A stretch of DNA of 19,632 bases from CAZAQK01 sp050249355 (GCA_050249355.1 JBFWQQ010000029.1:1-19632), one strand, 5' to 3'. Counted from the first letter of the stretch, positions 1-14,396 are shown. The notes: generated by a model from the letters alone, not told the origin. Numbers and translations: made by a program.

Positions 1-1
1 C

Positions 2-3484
<3,483 letters not shown>

Positions 3485-3487
3485 CTC

Positions 3488-3769
3488 ATGGGGAACCACA
3501 AGAAACCCACAGTAGTTGAATCACTGGAGCATCGCGATGAGGCCGTGCGCCTTATTCGTGAAGGTGGTTGGCAGGAAGTGGGGAAAACCAGCATGCTTAC
3601 TGTAGAGAATGGTGGTGTTGCGTATGCAATCCGCAGAATACTCCAGCGTTACGTACAGGGGCATACCCCAGCTTTTAGTAAAGATGCGGGTGATAAGATA
3701 ACCATTACGACCAGAACGAAATTTCTGAAGGAAGCGCAAAAGCAGTTATCTAAAGAAGTCGGCGTTTAA
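3488..3769 (+). CDS. Unrecognised 93-aa basic protein encoded between rpoB and rpoC
   Basis: I do not recognise this family. The ORF starts 3 nt after the rpoB stop and ends 31 nt before the rpoC start, so it fills most of the 316-nt rpoB-rpoC gap. An AGAGGA Shine-Dalgarno inside the end of rpoB (3475-3480) lies 7 nt before the ATG, which supports translation from this start. The product is soluble, with no signal peptide or membrane segment. It has a net basic charge, a helical-looking N-terminal part containing EAVRLIREGGWQEVG (residues about 18-32), and a C-terminal part rich in Lys and Thr ending in a predicted helix (KFLKEAQKQL). A hand count gives about 48% GC, visibly lower than the flanking rpo genes, which could mean later acquisition or relaxed selection. 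The first helix plus GW vaguely recalls HicA toxins, but the HicA GSHH motif is absent. Being in the rpo operon implies high, growth-linked expression if it is real. Confidence 0.6.
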   Translation: MGNHKKPTVVESLEHRDEAVRLIREGGWQEVGKTSMLTVENGGVAYAIRRILQRYVQGHTPAFSKDAGDKITITTRTKFLKEAQKQLSKEVGV

Positions 3770-3800
3770 GACACATAGTTTACATTAAAGGAACAGGCAC

Positions 3801-7994
<4,194 letters not shown>

Positions 7995-8006
7995 GCATGA
8001 CGCAGT

Positions 8007-8040
8007 GCCGGGCAGACATTGGCAACAATGTTTCCCCGGC
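8007..8040. terminator. Two-part perfect hairpin between convergent rpoC and glycosyltransferase genes
   Basis: GCCGGG (8007-8012) pairs with CCCGGC (8035-8040), and inside it ACATTG (8016-8021) pairs with CAATGT (8026-8031) around a GCAA tetraloop. The two stems are separated by a 3-by-3 internal loop (CAG/TTC). It starts 13 nt after the rpoC stop and lies beyond the 3' end of the opposing gene, so it could serve both directions. There is no T-run on either side, so it is not a textbook intrinsic terminator; it may be a 3'-end stabilising hairpin or a Rho-assisted terminator. Confidence 0.55.
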
Positions 8041-8061
8041 CTGTAGTCGCACCTGCTGAGA

Positions 8062-8853
8062 TTACCGCCGGTGGCGTTTATAATCGAACTTCCTGAAATG
8101 CACGATACCTTGTTTCTGCAGGCGTGAGAATAATGTTGCCAGTAATATCTTCGCAGCATACAGCATGCCGTTCACATGGCTTATCTCATCGCCGTAGAAT
8201 GTGGGAATAGATATTTCCAGAAAACGTTGTCGGTTGTCGATCATCTGTATAAGTATGTCGGTATCGAAATCAAAATAATTGGCATTGTACTGGAAAGGTA
8301 CCGCTCTCAACGCAGCGGTGGAATACACACGGTAACCGCTGTGAAACTCTGATAACTGCACGCCTAAGATGAAATTCTGTATGGCGGTGAGCACGATATT
8401 ACCGACGAATTTATACATCGGCATGCCGCCATTACGCGCAGCCTTCCTATCCATCATGCGCGAGCCGATCACGACGTCTGCCGTGCCATCCAGCACAGGT
8501 GTGGCAAGCAGTGGAATCAGCGCCGGATCGTATTGCCCATCGCCATGCAACAATACAACGGCCTCATACCCGTTATCGATGGCATACTGGTAACCCAGCT
8601 TCTGGTTGCCGCCATAGCCCTGATTTATCGTATTGCGCCGCACCTCGATCATACGACCGGTCTGCTCAACATATGATCTTACTATCTCGAAAGTGTCATC
8701 GACCGAGCAATCATCAATGAAGAGTATGTCAGTTGGGGCAAGGCTGCTGTCCCATATTTCCTGCGGGATACGGTCCAGTACGCTGTTTACGTATCTTTCT
8801 GCATTGTAGGCCACCACGAATACAAGCAGGTGGCCAGTGCGAAGCTGGGTCAT
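8062..8853 (-). CDS. Family 2 glycosyltransferase (dolichyl-phosphate-mannose synthase-like)
   Basis: Predicted cytosolic or membrane-associated GT-A fold glycosyltransferase of 263 residues that uses a nucleotide sugar; acceptor unknown. It opens with the GT2 strand LLVFVVAYNAE (residues about 9-19), then the nucleotide-binding FIDDCSVDDT (45-54), the NQGYGGNQKLGYQYA segment (77-91), the metal-site motif LLHGDGQYDP (101-110), VIGSRM (128-133) and the acceptor-side SEFHSGYRVYS (168-178). The motif order matches the DPM1/polyprenyl-phosphate glycosyltransferase-like clade of GT2, but no C-terminal membrane anchors are visible. The C-terminus is basic (FDYKRHRR). It is transcribed away from rlmB and towards rpoC, alone. 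It is more than 5 kb from the sugar cluster at the right end, so a direct link to that cluster is unproven. Confidence 0.85.
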   Translation of the reverse strand: MTQLRTGHLLVFVVAYNAERYVNSVLDRIPQEIWDSSLAPTDILFIDDCSVDDTFEIVRSYVEQTGRMIEVRRNTINQGYGGNQKLGYQYAIDNGYEAVVLLHGDGQYDPALIPLLATPVLDGTADVVIGSRMMDRKAARNGGMPMYKFVGNIVLTAIQNFILGVQLSEFHSGYRVYSTAALRAVPFQYNANYFDFDTDILIQMIDNRQRFLEISIPTFYGDEISHVNGMLYAAKILLATLFSRLQKQGIVHFRKFDYKRHRR

Positions 8854-8874
8854 GGATTTACTTTAGTTTACACT

Positions 8875-8902
8875 TTGTATCTTATCTGATTACTGTTATA
8901 AC
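8875..8902 (+). promoter_or_regulatory. Candidate promoter for the rlmB operon
   Basis: TTGTAT (8875-8880), a 16-nt spacer and TATAAC (8897-8902) lie in the AT-rich divergent gap (8854-8937) between the glycosyltransferase gene and rlmB. The -10 also sits within a perfect GTTATAAC palindrome (8895-8902). The -35 match is only partial, so this is a weak call. No good promoter was found for the minus-strand gene in the same gap. Confidence 0.3.
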
Positions 8903-8937
8903 ACCATGACAAATAGGTAGAAATCAAAACTTCGTTT

Positions 8938-9660
8938 ATGGCCCGTCACCCACATATACTTTATGGCCGCCATGCTGCTGTTGCCGCGCTGGCCAATCCC
9001 ATGCGCAAGATTCGCCGCATACTGGTGACCGAAAATACCCGTAAGGATCTGGGGGAAAAGGTTTTTTCTGGTCATCCTCATGTCAGTATGCTGGAGGCCG
9101 GCAAATTGGATAGCCAGCTGCCTAAGGATGCGGTGCATCAGGGCATTGCCATTGAATGCGAGCCGCTGAATCAGCCCGCAATGCATGACTGGTTGGCCGA
9201 AGGGATAAAAAAGCCGGTGCTGCTGCTCGATCAGGTGTCCGACCCGCATAATGTGGGTGCAATTCTGCGCTCGGCAGCGGCATTTGACGCCGGTGCGGTG
9301 ATCCTGACCGACCGCAACGCTCCCACCGAATCGGGCATCATGGCTAAAAGCGCCAGCGGGGCCATGGAGCTGGTGCCGCTGATAGCGGTGACCAATCTGG
9401 TCAAGGCCATCGAGATTCTGAAAAAACATGAATACTGGGTGGCAGGCCTTGATGGCCATGCCGAACAGATGATTGGTGATGCCAAATTAGGAAAGGACAC
9501 TGCCTTGGTGCTGGGCGCAGAAGGAAAAGGCCTGCGCCGCCTGACCGGCGAGCATTGCGATTATCTGGTGAAGCTGCCGATGTCCGATCGCATGGAAAGC
9601 CTGAATGTATCGAACGCGGCGGCGGTGGCATTGTATGAATTATTCCGGAAGACCATATGA
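8938..9660 (+). CDS. rlmB: 23S rRNA 2'-O-ribose guanosine methyltransferase, SpoU/TrmH family
   Basis: SPOUT-class, SAM-dependent RNA methyltransferase of 240 residues, nearly the same length as E. coli RlmB, which methylates G2251 in the 23S rRNA P-loop. The N-terminal substrate-binding domain starts with the family signature LYGRHAAVAAL (8-18). SpoU motif 1 is LDQVSDPHNVGAILRSA (97-113) with the expected Asn and Arg. Motif 2 is VLGAEGKGLR (191-200) and motif 3 is LPMSDRMESLNVSNAAAVAL (213-232), which forms the trefoil-knot SAM pocket. The ATG is chosen because the family signature begins within 10 residues; the purine-rich TAGGTAG (8913-8919) is rather far upstream. The stop overlaps the next start by 4 nt (ATGA), which indicates translational coupling. 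Another TrmH-family rRNA or tRNA target cannot be wholly excluded. Confidence 0.92.
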   Translation: MARHPHILYGRHAAVAALANPMRKIRRILVTENTRKDLGEKVFSGHPHVSMLEAGKLDSQLPKDAVHQGIAIECEPLNQPAMHDWLAEGIKKPVLLLDQVSDPHNVGAILRSAAAFDAGAVILTDRNAPTESGIMAKSASGAMELVPLIAVTNLVKAIEILKKHEYWVAGLDGHAEQMIGDAKLGKDTALVLGAEGKGLRRLTGEHCDYLVKLPMSDRMESLNVSNAAAVALYELFRKTI

Positions 9661-9977
9661 GGCGTTTCCACATTTCCATCGCTGTGGATAACTTTTCGGC
9701 CTCGCTGGCCGAATACAGTAAACGGCTAGGATGTGAGCCAGAAATTACGCAGGATGGGCGCTATGCCCTGTGGAGAACCGACCTCTTAAATTTCACCATT
9801 TCCTGCAGGAAAGACCAGCTTCCCACCAGGGTCAGGCATATCGGGTTCGAGGATGATTCCCTGCACGGTTTTTCCGAACAAACCGATTGTAATGGCATTG
9901 TATGGGAGTATTTTTCTCCTGCCGCCCAACAGGCAGAAATAGACGAAAAATTTCCACAGGCGATAATGCATGGCTGA
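9657..9977 (+). CDS. Small VOC (glyoxalase/bleomycin-resistance fold) protein
   Basis: A 106-residue single-domain protein with the vicinal-oxygen-chelate pattern. It opens with the first beta strand and helix RRFHISIAVDNFSASLAEYSK, and the second half-module begins at VRHIGFE. The likely metal ligands are H5, H61 and E84 (in WEYFS), the usual His/His/Glu positions of such enzymes. Substrate and reaction cannot be deduced; members include lyases, isomerases, dioxygenases and binding proteins. The start codon overlaps the rlmB stop (ATGA), and the 3' end overlaps the following acetyltransferase gene by 8 nt, so it belongs to the same transcript. It is shorter than glyoxalase I and has no second domain. 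Confidence 0.7.
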   Translation: MRRFHISIAVDNFSASLAEYSKRLGCEPEITQDGRYALWRTDLLNFTISCRKDQLPTRVRHIGFEDDSLHGFSEQTDCNGIVWEYFSPAAQQAEIDEKFPQAIMHG

Positions 9978-10458
9978 GGTAAGGCTTTTAACCGTGCATG
10001 ATGCGGATATATTCCATGCCTTGCGTTTGCGTGCAGTAAAAGAAGAATCCGACTCATTCCTTGAAACCGAAGAGGAAGTGGCTGCCAAATCCGCACAGGA
10101 TTATTTTAAAGACGGCTGGATAGCCGGTGCATTTGAAGCCGGCAAATTGGTGGGAATAACCGGGCTGTTCCGATATAAAGGCAGAAAGCTTCAACACAAG
10201 GGCCATGTGTGGGGCGTCTATGTGGTTCCCGGCGCAAGAGGCCAGAAACTTTCGTCGCGCATGTTGGAGTTGCTGCTGGCTAGCGCGAAGCAGGCAGGAA
10301 TCGAGCGGGTTTTGCTGTCTGCCAATGAGAAGAGCCTCCACACGCAGGACATATATATGAGGCTTGGATTTGAACCATACGGTGTTGAAAGAAACCTTAT
10401 GAAACGGCCAGACGGCAGCTATATAAGTGATGTATTGATGACAAAGGTACTGGGTTAG
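9970..10458 (+). CDS. GNAT-family N-acetyltransferase
   Basis: A 162-residue acyl-CoA-dependent acetyltransferase of the GNAT fold. The N-terminal EVRLLTVHDADIFHALRLRAVKEE is the usual beta1-alpha1 start. Strands around VGITGLFRYK (61-70) and HVWGVYVVPGARGQKLSSRML (79-99) form the core, and motif B is IYMRLGFEPYG (128-138). In motif A the normal Q/R-x-x-G-x-G/A reads R-G-Q-K-L-S, so the pyrophosphate-loop glycine is replaced by Lys; CoA binding may still occur because this loop varies. The substrate is unknown. It overlaps the upstream VOC gene by 8 nt and its TAG stop directly abuts the ubiD ATG. Confidence 0.85.
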   Translation: MAEVRLLTVHDADIFHALRLRAVKEESDSFLETEEEVAAKSAQDYFKDGWIAGAFEAGKLVGITGLFRYKGRKLQHKGHVWGVYVVPGARGQKLSSRMLELLLASAKQAGIERVLLSANEKSLHTQDIYMRLGFEPYGVERNLMKRPDGSYISDVLMTKVLG

Positions 10459-12102
10459 ATGGCGTACAAGAATCTCAGACAATTTATTGAGCATCTGGAA
10501 AAACAGGGCCGCCTGATCCGCATCACCGAGCCGGTTTCCACGCATCTGGAAATGACCGCGATCGGCGATAAGTTGCTGCGTGAAAATGGCCCTGCAGTAC
10601 TTTTAGAGAATGTTGTTATAGAAAATGAAGGGAGGCCAGTAGGCCGACCCAGCCCTGAACACGCTTCATACGAAAATCAGGAGATTTTCGCGGAAGCAAA
10701 ACAAAAAAATACTCCCTCCACACAAGGGGGGAGGGAAAATAATAGCGCTGTGGATAAAACGGTTAGTAAAAAATCCACCATGCCTGTGCTGCTCAATTTA
10801 TTCGGCACGATCGAGCGGGTGGCATGGGGTATGGCCCGCAAGCCCGAAGAGCTTCGTGACGTTGGCAAGACACTGGCTTTTTTGCGCCAGCCTGAACCAC
10901 CCGGGGGCTGGAAAGAGGCCATAGAACTGCTACCCGTGCTTAAAACAGCGATGGCGATGAAGCCGAAAACGTTAAGTCAGGCGCCTTGCCAAGAGGTGGT
11001 TCTGATTGGCGATGCTATCGATCTGGGACAGTTTCCTATCCAAACCTGCTGGCCGGAGGATGCCGGCCCGCTCATTACCTGGCCACTGGTTGTAACGCGC
11101 GGGCCTGGGGATAAGTCGGAGGATAATTTTAACCTCGGCATCTACCGCATGCAGGTTACCGGCAGGAATACCACGCTTATGCGCTGGCTGAAGCATCGCG
11201 GCGGCGCGCAGCACCATGCACGCTGGAAGCGAGAAAAATCTGAGCCATTGCCTGCAGCAGCCGTGATTGGTTGTGACCCCGCAACCATCCTTGCCGCAGT
11301 CACCCCGGTACCGGACACCTTGTCGGAATATCAGTTCGCCGGGCTGCTGCGCGGCCAGAAAGTGGAGCTGGTGGATTGCAAGACCGTACCGCTGAAGGTG
11401 CCAGCCGAAGCCGAGATCGTGCTCGAAGGCCATGTCAGCCTGCAGGATTATGGTGATGAAGGGCCATTTGGTGACCATACCGGCTATTATAATTCGGTGG
11501 AGAAATTCCCTGTCTTCACCATCAGCGCCATCACCATGCGCAAAAATCCTATTTACCTGACCACACATACCGGCCATCCACCAGATGAGCCGTCGGTACT
11601 GGGCGAGGCGCTGAACGAGGTGTTCATTCCGCTGCTTCAGCAGCAATTCCCCGAGATCGTTGATTTTTATTTGCCGCCGGAAGGCTGTTCCTACCGCATT
11701 GCCGTCGTGTCGATCAAGAAGGCCTATCCCGGACATGCCAAGCGCATCATGATGGGCATCTGGTCGTATCTGCGCCAGTTTGTGTATACCAAATGGGTGA
11801 TCGTGGTCGATGACGACATTGATGTGCGCGACTGGAAACAGGTGATGTGGGCGATTTCCACCCGGATGGATCCGGTACGTGACACCATGCTGGTCGATGG
11901 TACGCCGATCGACTATCTCGACTTCGCCTCGCCTGAGCCGAGCATGGGCGGTAAGGCCGGGCTGGATGCCACCAACAAGATATATCCGGAAACCAGCCGC
12001 GAATGGGGAAAGAAAATATATATGAATCAAGATGTTGTGGATAGGGTGCACAAGCTGCTCGATCAGGTGGCCCTAGCGGATAAAGCGAAAAAGACCGGAT
12101 GA
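10459..12102 (+). CDS. ubiD: 4-hydroxy-3-polyprenylbenzoate decarboxylase with an in-frame insertion
   Basis: Prenyl-FMN-dependent decarboxylase of ubiquinone biosynthesis, 547 residues. Nearly the whole protein matches the classical UbiD layout: the N-terminal LRQFIEHLEKQGRLIRI, then MPVLLNLFGT (108-117), CWPEDAGPLITWPL, NLGIYRMQVTGRN, LSEYQFAGLLRG, GPFGDHTGYYN, HTGHPPDEPSVLGEALNEVF, and the PEIVDFYLPPEGCSYR segment near the C-terminal core. Compared with E. coli UbiD, about 51 extra residues lie between LLLEN and MPVLLN (residues about 54-104). Without them the protein would be about 496 residues, the normal size. The insert sits in a surface-type linker before the first conserved core block, so activity is probably kept. 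The gene directly follows the GNAT stop. A separate UbiX would be needed for the cofactor and is not in the window. Confidence 0.95.
   Translation: MAYKNLRQFIEHLEKQGRLIRITEPVSTHLEMTAIGDKLLRENGPAVLLENVVIENEGRPVGRPSPEHASYENQEIFAEAKQKNTPSTQGGRENNSAVDKTVSKKSTMPVLLNLFGTIERVAWGMARKPEELRDVGKTLAFLRQPEPPGGWKEAIELLPVLKTAMAMKPKTLSQAPCQEVVLIGDAIDLGQFPIQTCWPEDAGPLITWPLVVTRGPGDKSEDNFNLGIYRMQVTGRNTTLMRWLKHRGGAQHHARWKREKSEPLPAAAVIGCDPATILAAVTPVPDTLSEYQFAGLLRGQKVELVDCKTVPLKVPAEAEIVLEGHVSLQDYGDEGPFGDHTGYYNSVEKFPVFTISAITMRKNPIYLTTHTGHPPDEPSVLGEALNEVFIPLLQQQFPEIVDFYLPPEGCSYRIAVVSIKKAYPGHAKRIMMGIWSYLRQFVYTKWVIVVDDDIDVRDWKQVMWAISTRMDPVRDTMLVDGTPIDYLDFASPEPSMGGKAGLDATNKIYPETSREWGKKIYMNQDVVDRVHKLLDQVALADKAKKTG
10618..10770 (+). 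repeat. Palindrome-rich in-frame insert inside ubiD (RPE-like element)
   Basis: About 153 nt with no counterpart in ordinary ubiD genes. It holds two clear inverted repeats: CGAAAATC (10671-10678) with GATTTTCG (10683-10690) around a 4-nt loop, flanked by GCTTC (10663-10667) and GAAGC (10693-10697); and TCCCTCC (10713-10719) with GGAGGGA (10730-10736). GAAAAT occurs at 10621, 10672 and 10735, two of these close to the ends of the insert. The sequence is AT-rich with long A-runs, unlike the rest of the gene, and encodes a low-complexity polar peptide. The frame is kept throughout. In-frame palindromic elements of this kind are known from Rickettsia (RPE); whether this one belongs to a dispersed family cannot be judged from one copy. 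The edges are approximate. Confidence 0.7.
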
Positions 12103-12141
12103 ATGTTTTTTTAACCTAAAACCGCTAAGCTGAAAATCATC

Positions 12142-13185
12142 ATGACCGCACCCCTTATGGATAACCAACAACAGAACGACTACGAAATTTCCCAGCGCGC
12201 ACTTGCACTGATGGAGCAGCACAAGGTGCGTCCGAATCCGGAAAATTATGCCGTATGGTTTCATCATGCCTCCGGCGCTAACAAGGATCTTACGAGCGAG
12301 ATTGATAATATCATCAAGAATAAAATGCCGTTCGTGGTCAGCACTAACCAGTACCTGTACAACAAATACGTGGTGGACAACCGCAACCAGAAAGTGCTCG
12401 ATGATGCCGCAATCAATGCCCAGCGCATGTTGCAGGATGTGCTTAAAACGGTAACCGAGTTTGCAAAGGAGCAGGAAAGCTATAACGAAGACGTTGATGG
12501 TTATCTCGAAAAAGTGAACAAGGATTTTGGTGACGATAACGTGAAGAATATCGTCAGGGAGCTTGTGGAAGCCACGGTCAGCCTGAAAGAGAGCGGCAAC
12601 AAGATTCAGGAAAAACTTGCCGAATCGAAAAAAGAGATCAGCGAACTTAAAAAAGACCTGCAGCAGGTAACAGTCGAAGCGCAACGCGACTTCCTGACCG
12701 GCGTGCTCAACCGCAAATCCTTTGAACAGCAGTTCGATGAGCTGGCGATCGCAGCAAAGGATAAAGGAACCGAGCTGTGCCTGATCATGATCGACATCGA
12801 CTATTTCAAAAAATTCAATGACAAGTTCGGCCACCTGCTGGGCGACGAAGTGCTGAAGATCGTCGCGCGTACGCTGACCGAAGTGCTTAAAGGGCGCGAC
12901 GTGGTGGCGCGTTTCGGCGGCGAGGAATTTGTGGTGGTTCTGCCGGAAACGCCGATCGAGGGTGCGATGAAAGTGGCCGAGATGATCCGAGCGACCATGG
13001 CTACTAAGGAACTCAAACGCCGCGATACCGGTCAGACCTATGGCAGTATTACCGTGTCACTGGGGGTATCACGCTACCGCCGTGACAGTGATACGCTGCC
13101 CACCCTTATCAAGCGCGCCGATGATGCGCTCTACCAATCCAAGCACAAGGGCCGCAACTGCGTTACCCGCGCCTCCAGCGATTAG
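12142..13185 (+). CDS. Cytosolic diguanylate cyclase (GGDEF domain)
   Basis: Predicted to make cyclic di-GMP from two GTP. The 347-residue protein has no membrane segment. Residues about 10-100 form an uncharacterised helical N-terminal region (YEISQRALALMEQHKVRPNPENYAVWF at its start is the most distinctive part), and about 100-180 look like a coiled coil that could mediate dimerisation. The GGDEF domain starts at RDFLTGVLNRKSF (182-194). The metal ligands include D218 in IDIDYFK, NDKFGHLLGDEVL follows, and the active loop is GGEEF (259-263). The inhibitory RxxD site upstream of GGEEF reads KGRD (250-253), so product inhibition may be weakened. The start may be the ATG at 12142 or the one at 12157; neither has a strong ribosome site. 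It is 39 nt downstream of ubiD, so it may share that transcript or have its own promoter. Confidence 0.93.
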   Translation: MTAPLMDNQQQNDYEISQRALALMEQHKVRPNPENYAVWFHHASGANKDLTSEIDNIIKNKMPFVVSTNQYLYNKYVVDNRNQKVLDDAAINAQRMLQDVLKTVTEFAKEQESYNEDVDGYLEKVNKDFGDDNVKNIVRELVEATVSLKESGNKIQEKLAESKKEISELKKDLQQVTVEAQRDFLTGVLNRKSFEQQFDELAIAAKDKGTELCLIMIDIDYFKKFNDKFGHLLGDEVLKIVARTLTEVLKGRDVVARFGGEEFVVVLPETPIEGAMKVAEMIRATMATKELKRRDTGQTYGSITVSLGVSRYRRDSDTLPTLIKRADDALYQSKHKGRNCVTRASSD

Positions 13186-13193
13186 CTGTTATT

Positions 13194-13262
13194 GCCCCCG
13201 TTCGCGTCTGCCGACGCTCACGCTTGTCTCTCCGCAGCGCTTGCGCGCAGGCGGATGGGGGC
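13194..13262. repeat. Imperfect GC-rich inverted repeat, 69 nt
   Basis: GCCCCC (13194-13199) is mirrored by GGGGGC (13257-13262). The arms stay partly complementary for 18 nt (13 of 18 positions match by hand). The middle is rich in GCGC and GCTTG words that can fold further. It begins 8 nt after the GGDEF gene stop and is much more GC-rich than the following 100 nt. It could be a 3'-end hairpin or a dispersed intergenic repeat. Confidence 0.5.
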
Positions 13263-13299
13263 GCCGCTCAAGGCTGATTCATGTTACTGCATTCATATT

Positions 13300-13321
13300 A
13301 CAGAGTTTTTCCTGTTTTTTT
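13300..13321 (+). terminator. Weak candidate intrinsic terminator after the GGDEF gene
   Basis: ACAG (13300-13303) can pair with CTGT (13312-13315), followed directly by a run of seven T (13315-13321). The stem is only 4 bp and AT-rich, so the call rests mainly on the T-run. Confidence 0.25.
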
Positions 13322-13349
13322 ATGTGGTTATTTCATACAGGCAAATGAT

Positions 13350-13378
13350 TTGACTTTTATGCCATAGCAGCCTAAAAC
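13350..13378 (+). promoter_or_regulatory. Sigma70-type promoter for tRNA-Ile
   Basis: TTGACT (13350-13355), a spacer of exactly 17 nt, and TAAAAC (13373-13378). The -35 matches 5 of 6 consensus bases and the -10 matches 4 of 6. Transcription would begin near 13385, about 25 nt before the tRNA, a usual leader length for a stand-alone tRNA gene. Confidence 0.6.
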
Positions 13379-13409
13379 CTTGGCTCCTTAAGCCGTTTTT
13401 GCGGCAGTG

Positions 13410-13486
<77 letters not shown>

Positions 13487-13503
13487 TTTCCCGCAGGTAC
13501 TGG

Positions 13504-13989
13504 CTAATTATTTTTCTTGCCATGTATATTCTTGATCAGGGAATCCAACGGATGCAAGGCTACCATAATGAATAGTACCAGCGCCGTAATGATAACGGCA
13601 TGCACATAGTAGCCAAGACCGCAGGCCAGCCCGATACCGCCGATTACCCATACCCCGGCGCTGGTAGTCACACCTTTAATCTTCTCATCTGCATGTAAGA
13701 TACTGCCGGCGGCAAGAAAGCCGATGCCGATGATCACGCCCTGAATCACGCGGGCCGGATCGATTTCTATTTGCCGGGGCTGGTAATTATGAGCCATTTC
13801 CATCAGTATCAATACAAAAGATGCCGTGCCGATACTCAGCAAGATATGGGTTCTCAGGCCAAAATCCTTATTGTGCACTTCCCGGTCGTAACCTAGCAGG
13901 AACCCGCACAATGCAGCTGCCAGCAGCCGGATGAGCACGTCTTCTGCCGGTATGTATGCCAGCGAGGTATATGTTTGTAATGCAATCAT
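13504..13989 (-). CDS. MgtC/SapB-family membrane protein, short form
   Basis: A 161-residue inner-membrane protein with about five transmembrane segments. Conserved family features are RLLAAALCGFLLGYDRE near the N-terminus (residues 21-37), the loop FGLRTHILLSIG, and RVIQGVIIGIGFLAAGSI (79-96) followed by KGVTTSAGVWVIGGIGLACG. Family members are linked to magnesium limitation and intracellular survival; a direct transport role is doubtful in the characterised MgtC. The soluble ACT-like C-terminal domain of Salmonella MgtC is missing, so this is the SapB-like short version. The gene ends 17 nt past the convergent tRNA-Ile. Upstream of its start (13990-14073) no clear promoter was recognised. 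Confidence 0.88.
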   Translation of the reverse strand: MIALQTYTSLAYIPAEDVLIRLLAAALCGFLLGYDREVHNKDFGLRTHILLSIGTASFVLILMEMAHNYQPRQIEIDPARVIQGVIIGIGFLAAGSILHADEKIKGVTTSAGVWVIGGIGLACGLGYYVHAVIITALVLFIMVALHPLDSLIKNIHGKKNN

Positions 13990-14073
13990 GTTCTGTAGCG
14001 ATTCTTTTATTCAACTGAGCATCTTCATTATAAAGAATCTATAGTCTTCCGGGGCTTTGGGTTCTGCATATGC

Positions 14074-14346
14074 ATGCATTACATGCGCCTGTGGCTGCTG
14101 CTGCCTGCCGTGCTTACCCTGCACGATGCATCCGGTATGCCGGTGCGCGATCTTGAACCGGTAATGGGTGCCTATGCGCATATGGTAGGGTTTTCAGCCG
14201 ATGGCAACCGTATCATCCACTGCCATCCGGTGGGTGATGAGCCGCAGTATGCAGGAAAAACACAGTTCTATGTACAGATTCGTCGTCAGGGCAACGATAC
14301 ATACATACCTTCGGCCAACATGTACAGCCGGAGCGATCGGCTGTGA
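14074..14346 (+). CDS. Small ORF resembling a YtkA/FixH-like domain, probably a remnant
   Basis: This 90-codon ORF (or 87 codons from the ATG at 14083) carries a pattern I associate with the YtkA/FixH-type beta-sandwich found in secreted or metal-related proteins. The motif runs LTLHDASGMPVRDLEP, then MGAYAHMVGFSAD, HCHP, and a late FYVQIRRQG strand. The match starts almost at the first residue, and the hydrophobic LWLLLPAVL could be either a short signal peptide or the remainder of the first strand. Full-length relatives usually have more sequence before this point. No ribosome site is visible, and the frame upstream is open to 13999 but lacks a start. It may be a decayed gene or a minimal exported protein. 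It lies in the otherwise gene-free interval 13990-14551. Confidence 0.4.
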   Translation: MHYMRLWLLLPAVLTLHDASGMPVRDLEPVMGAYAHMVGFSADGNRIIHCHPVGDEPQYAGKTQFYVQIRRQGNDTYIPSANMYSRSDRL

Positions 14347-14396
14347 AGCATGGCAGCAATCCCCTGATGTACGACCACGCCCAGCATGACATGATA

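Noticed and set aside
3488..3769. Possible HicA-type toxin in the rpoB-rpoC gap.
   Set aside because: Only the first helix plus GW is similar; the GSHH catalytic motif and a partner antitoxin are missing.
13382..13400. GGCT-CCTTA-AGCC followed by TTTTT just before the tRNA, as a terminator.
   Set aside because: The stem is only 4-5 bp and it would fall between the predicted promoter and the tRNA; more likely part of the tRNA leader.
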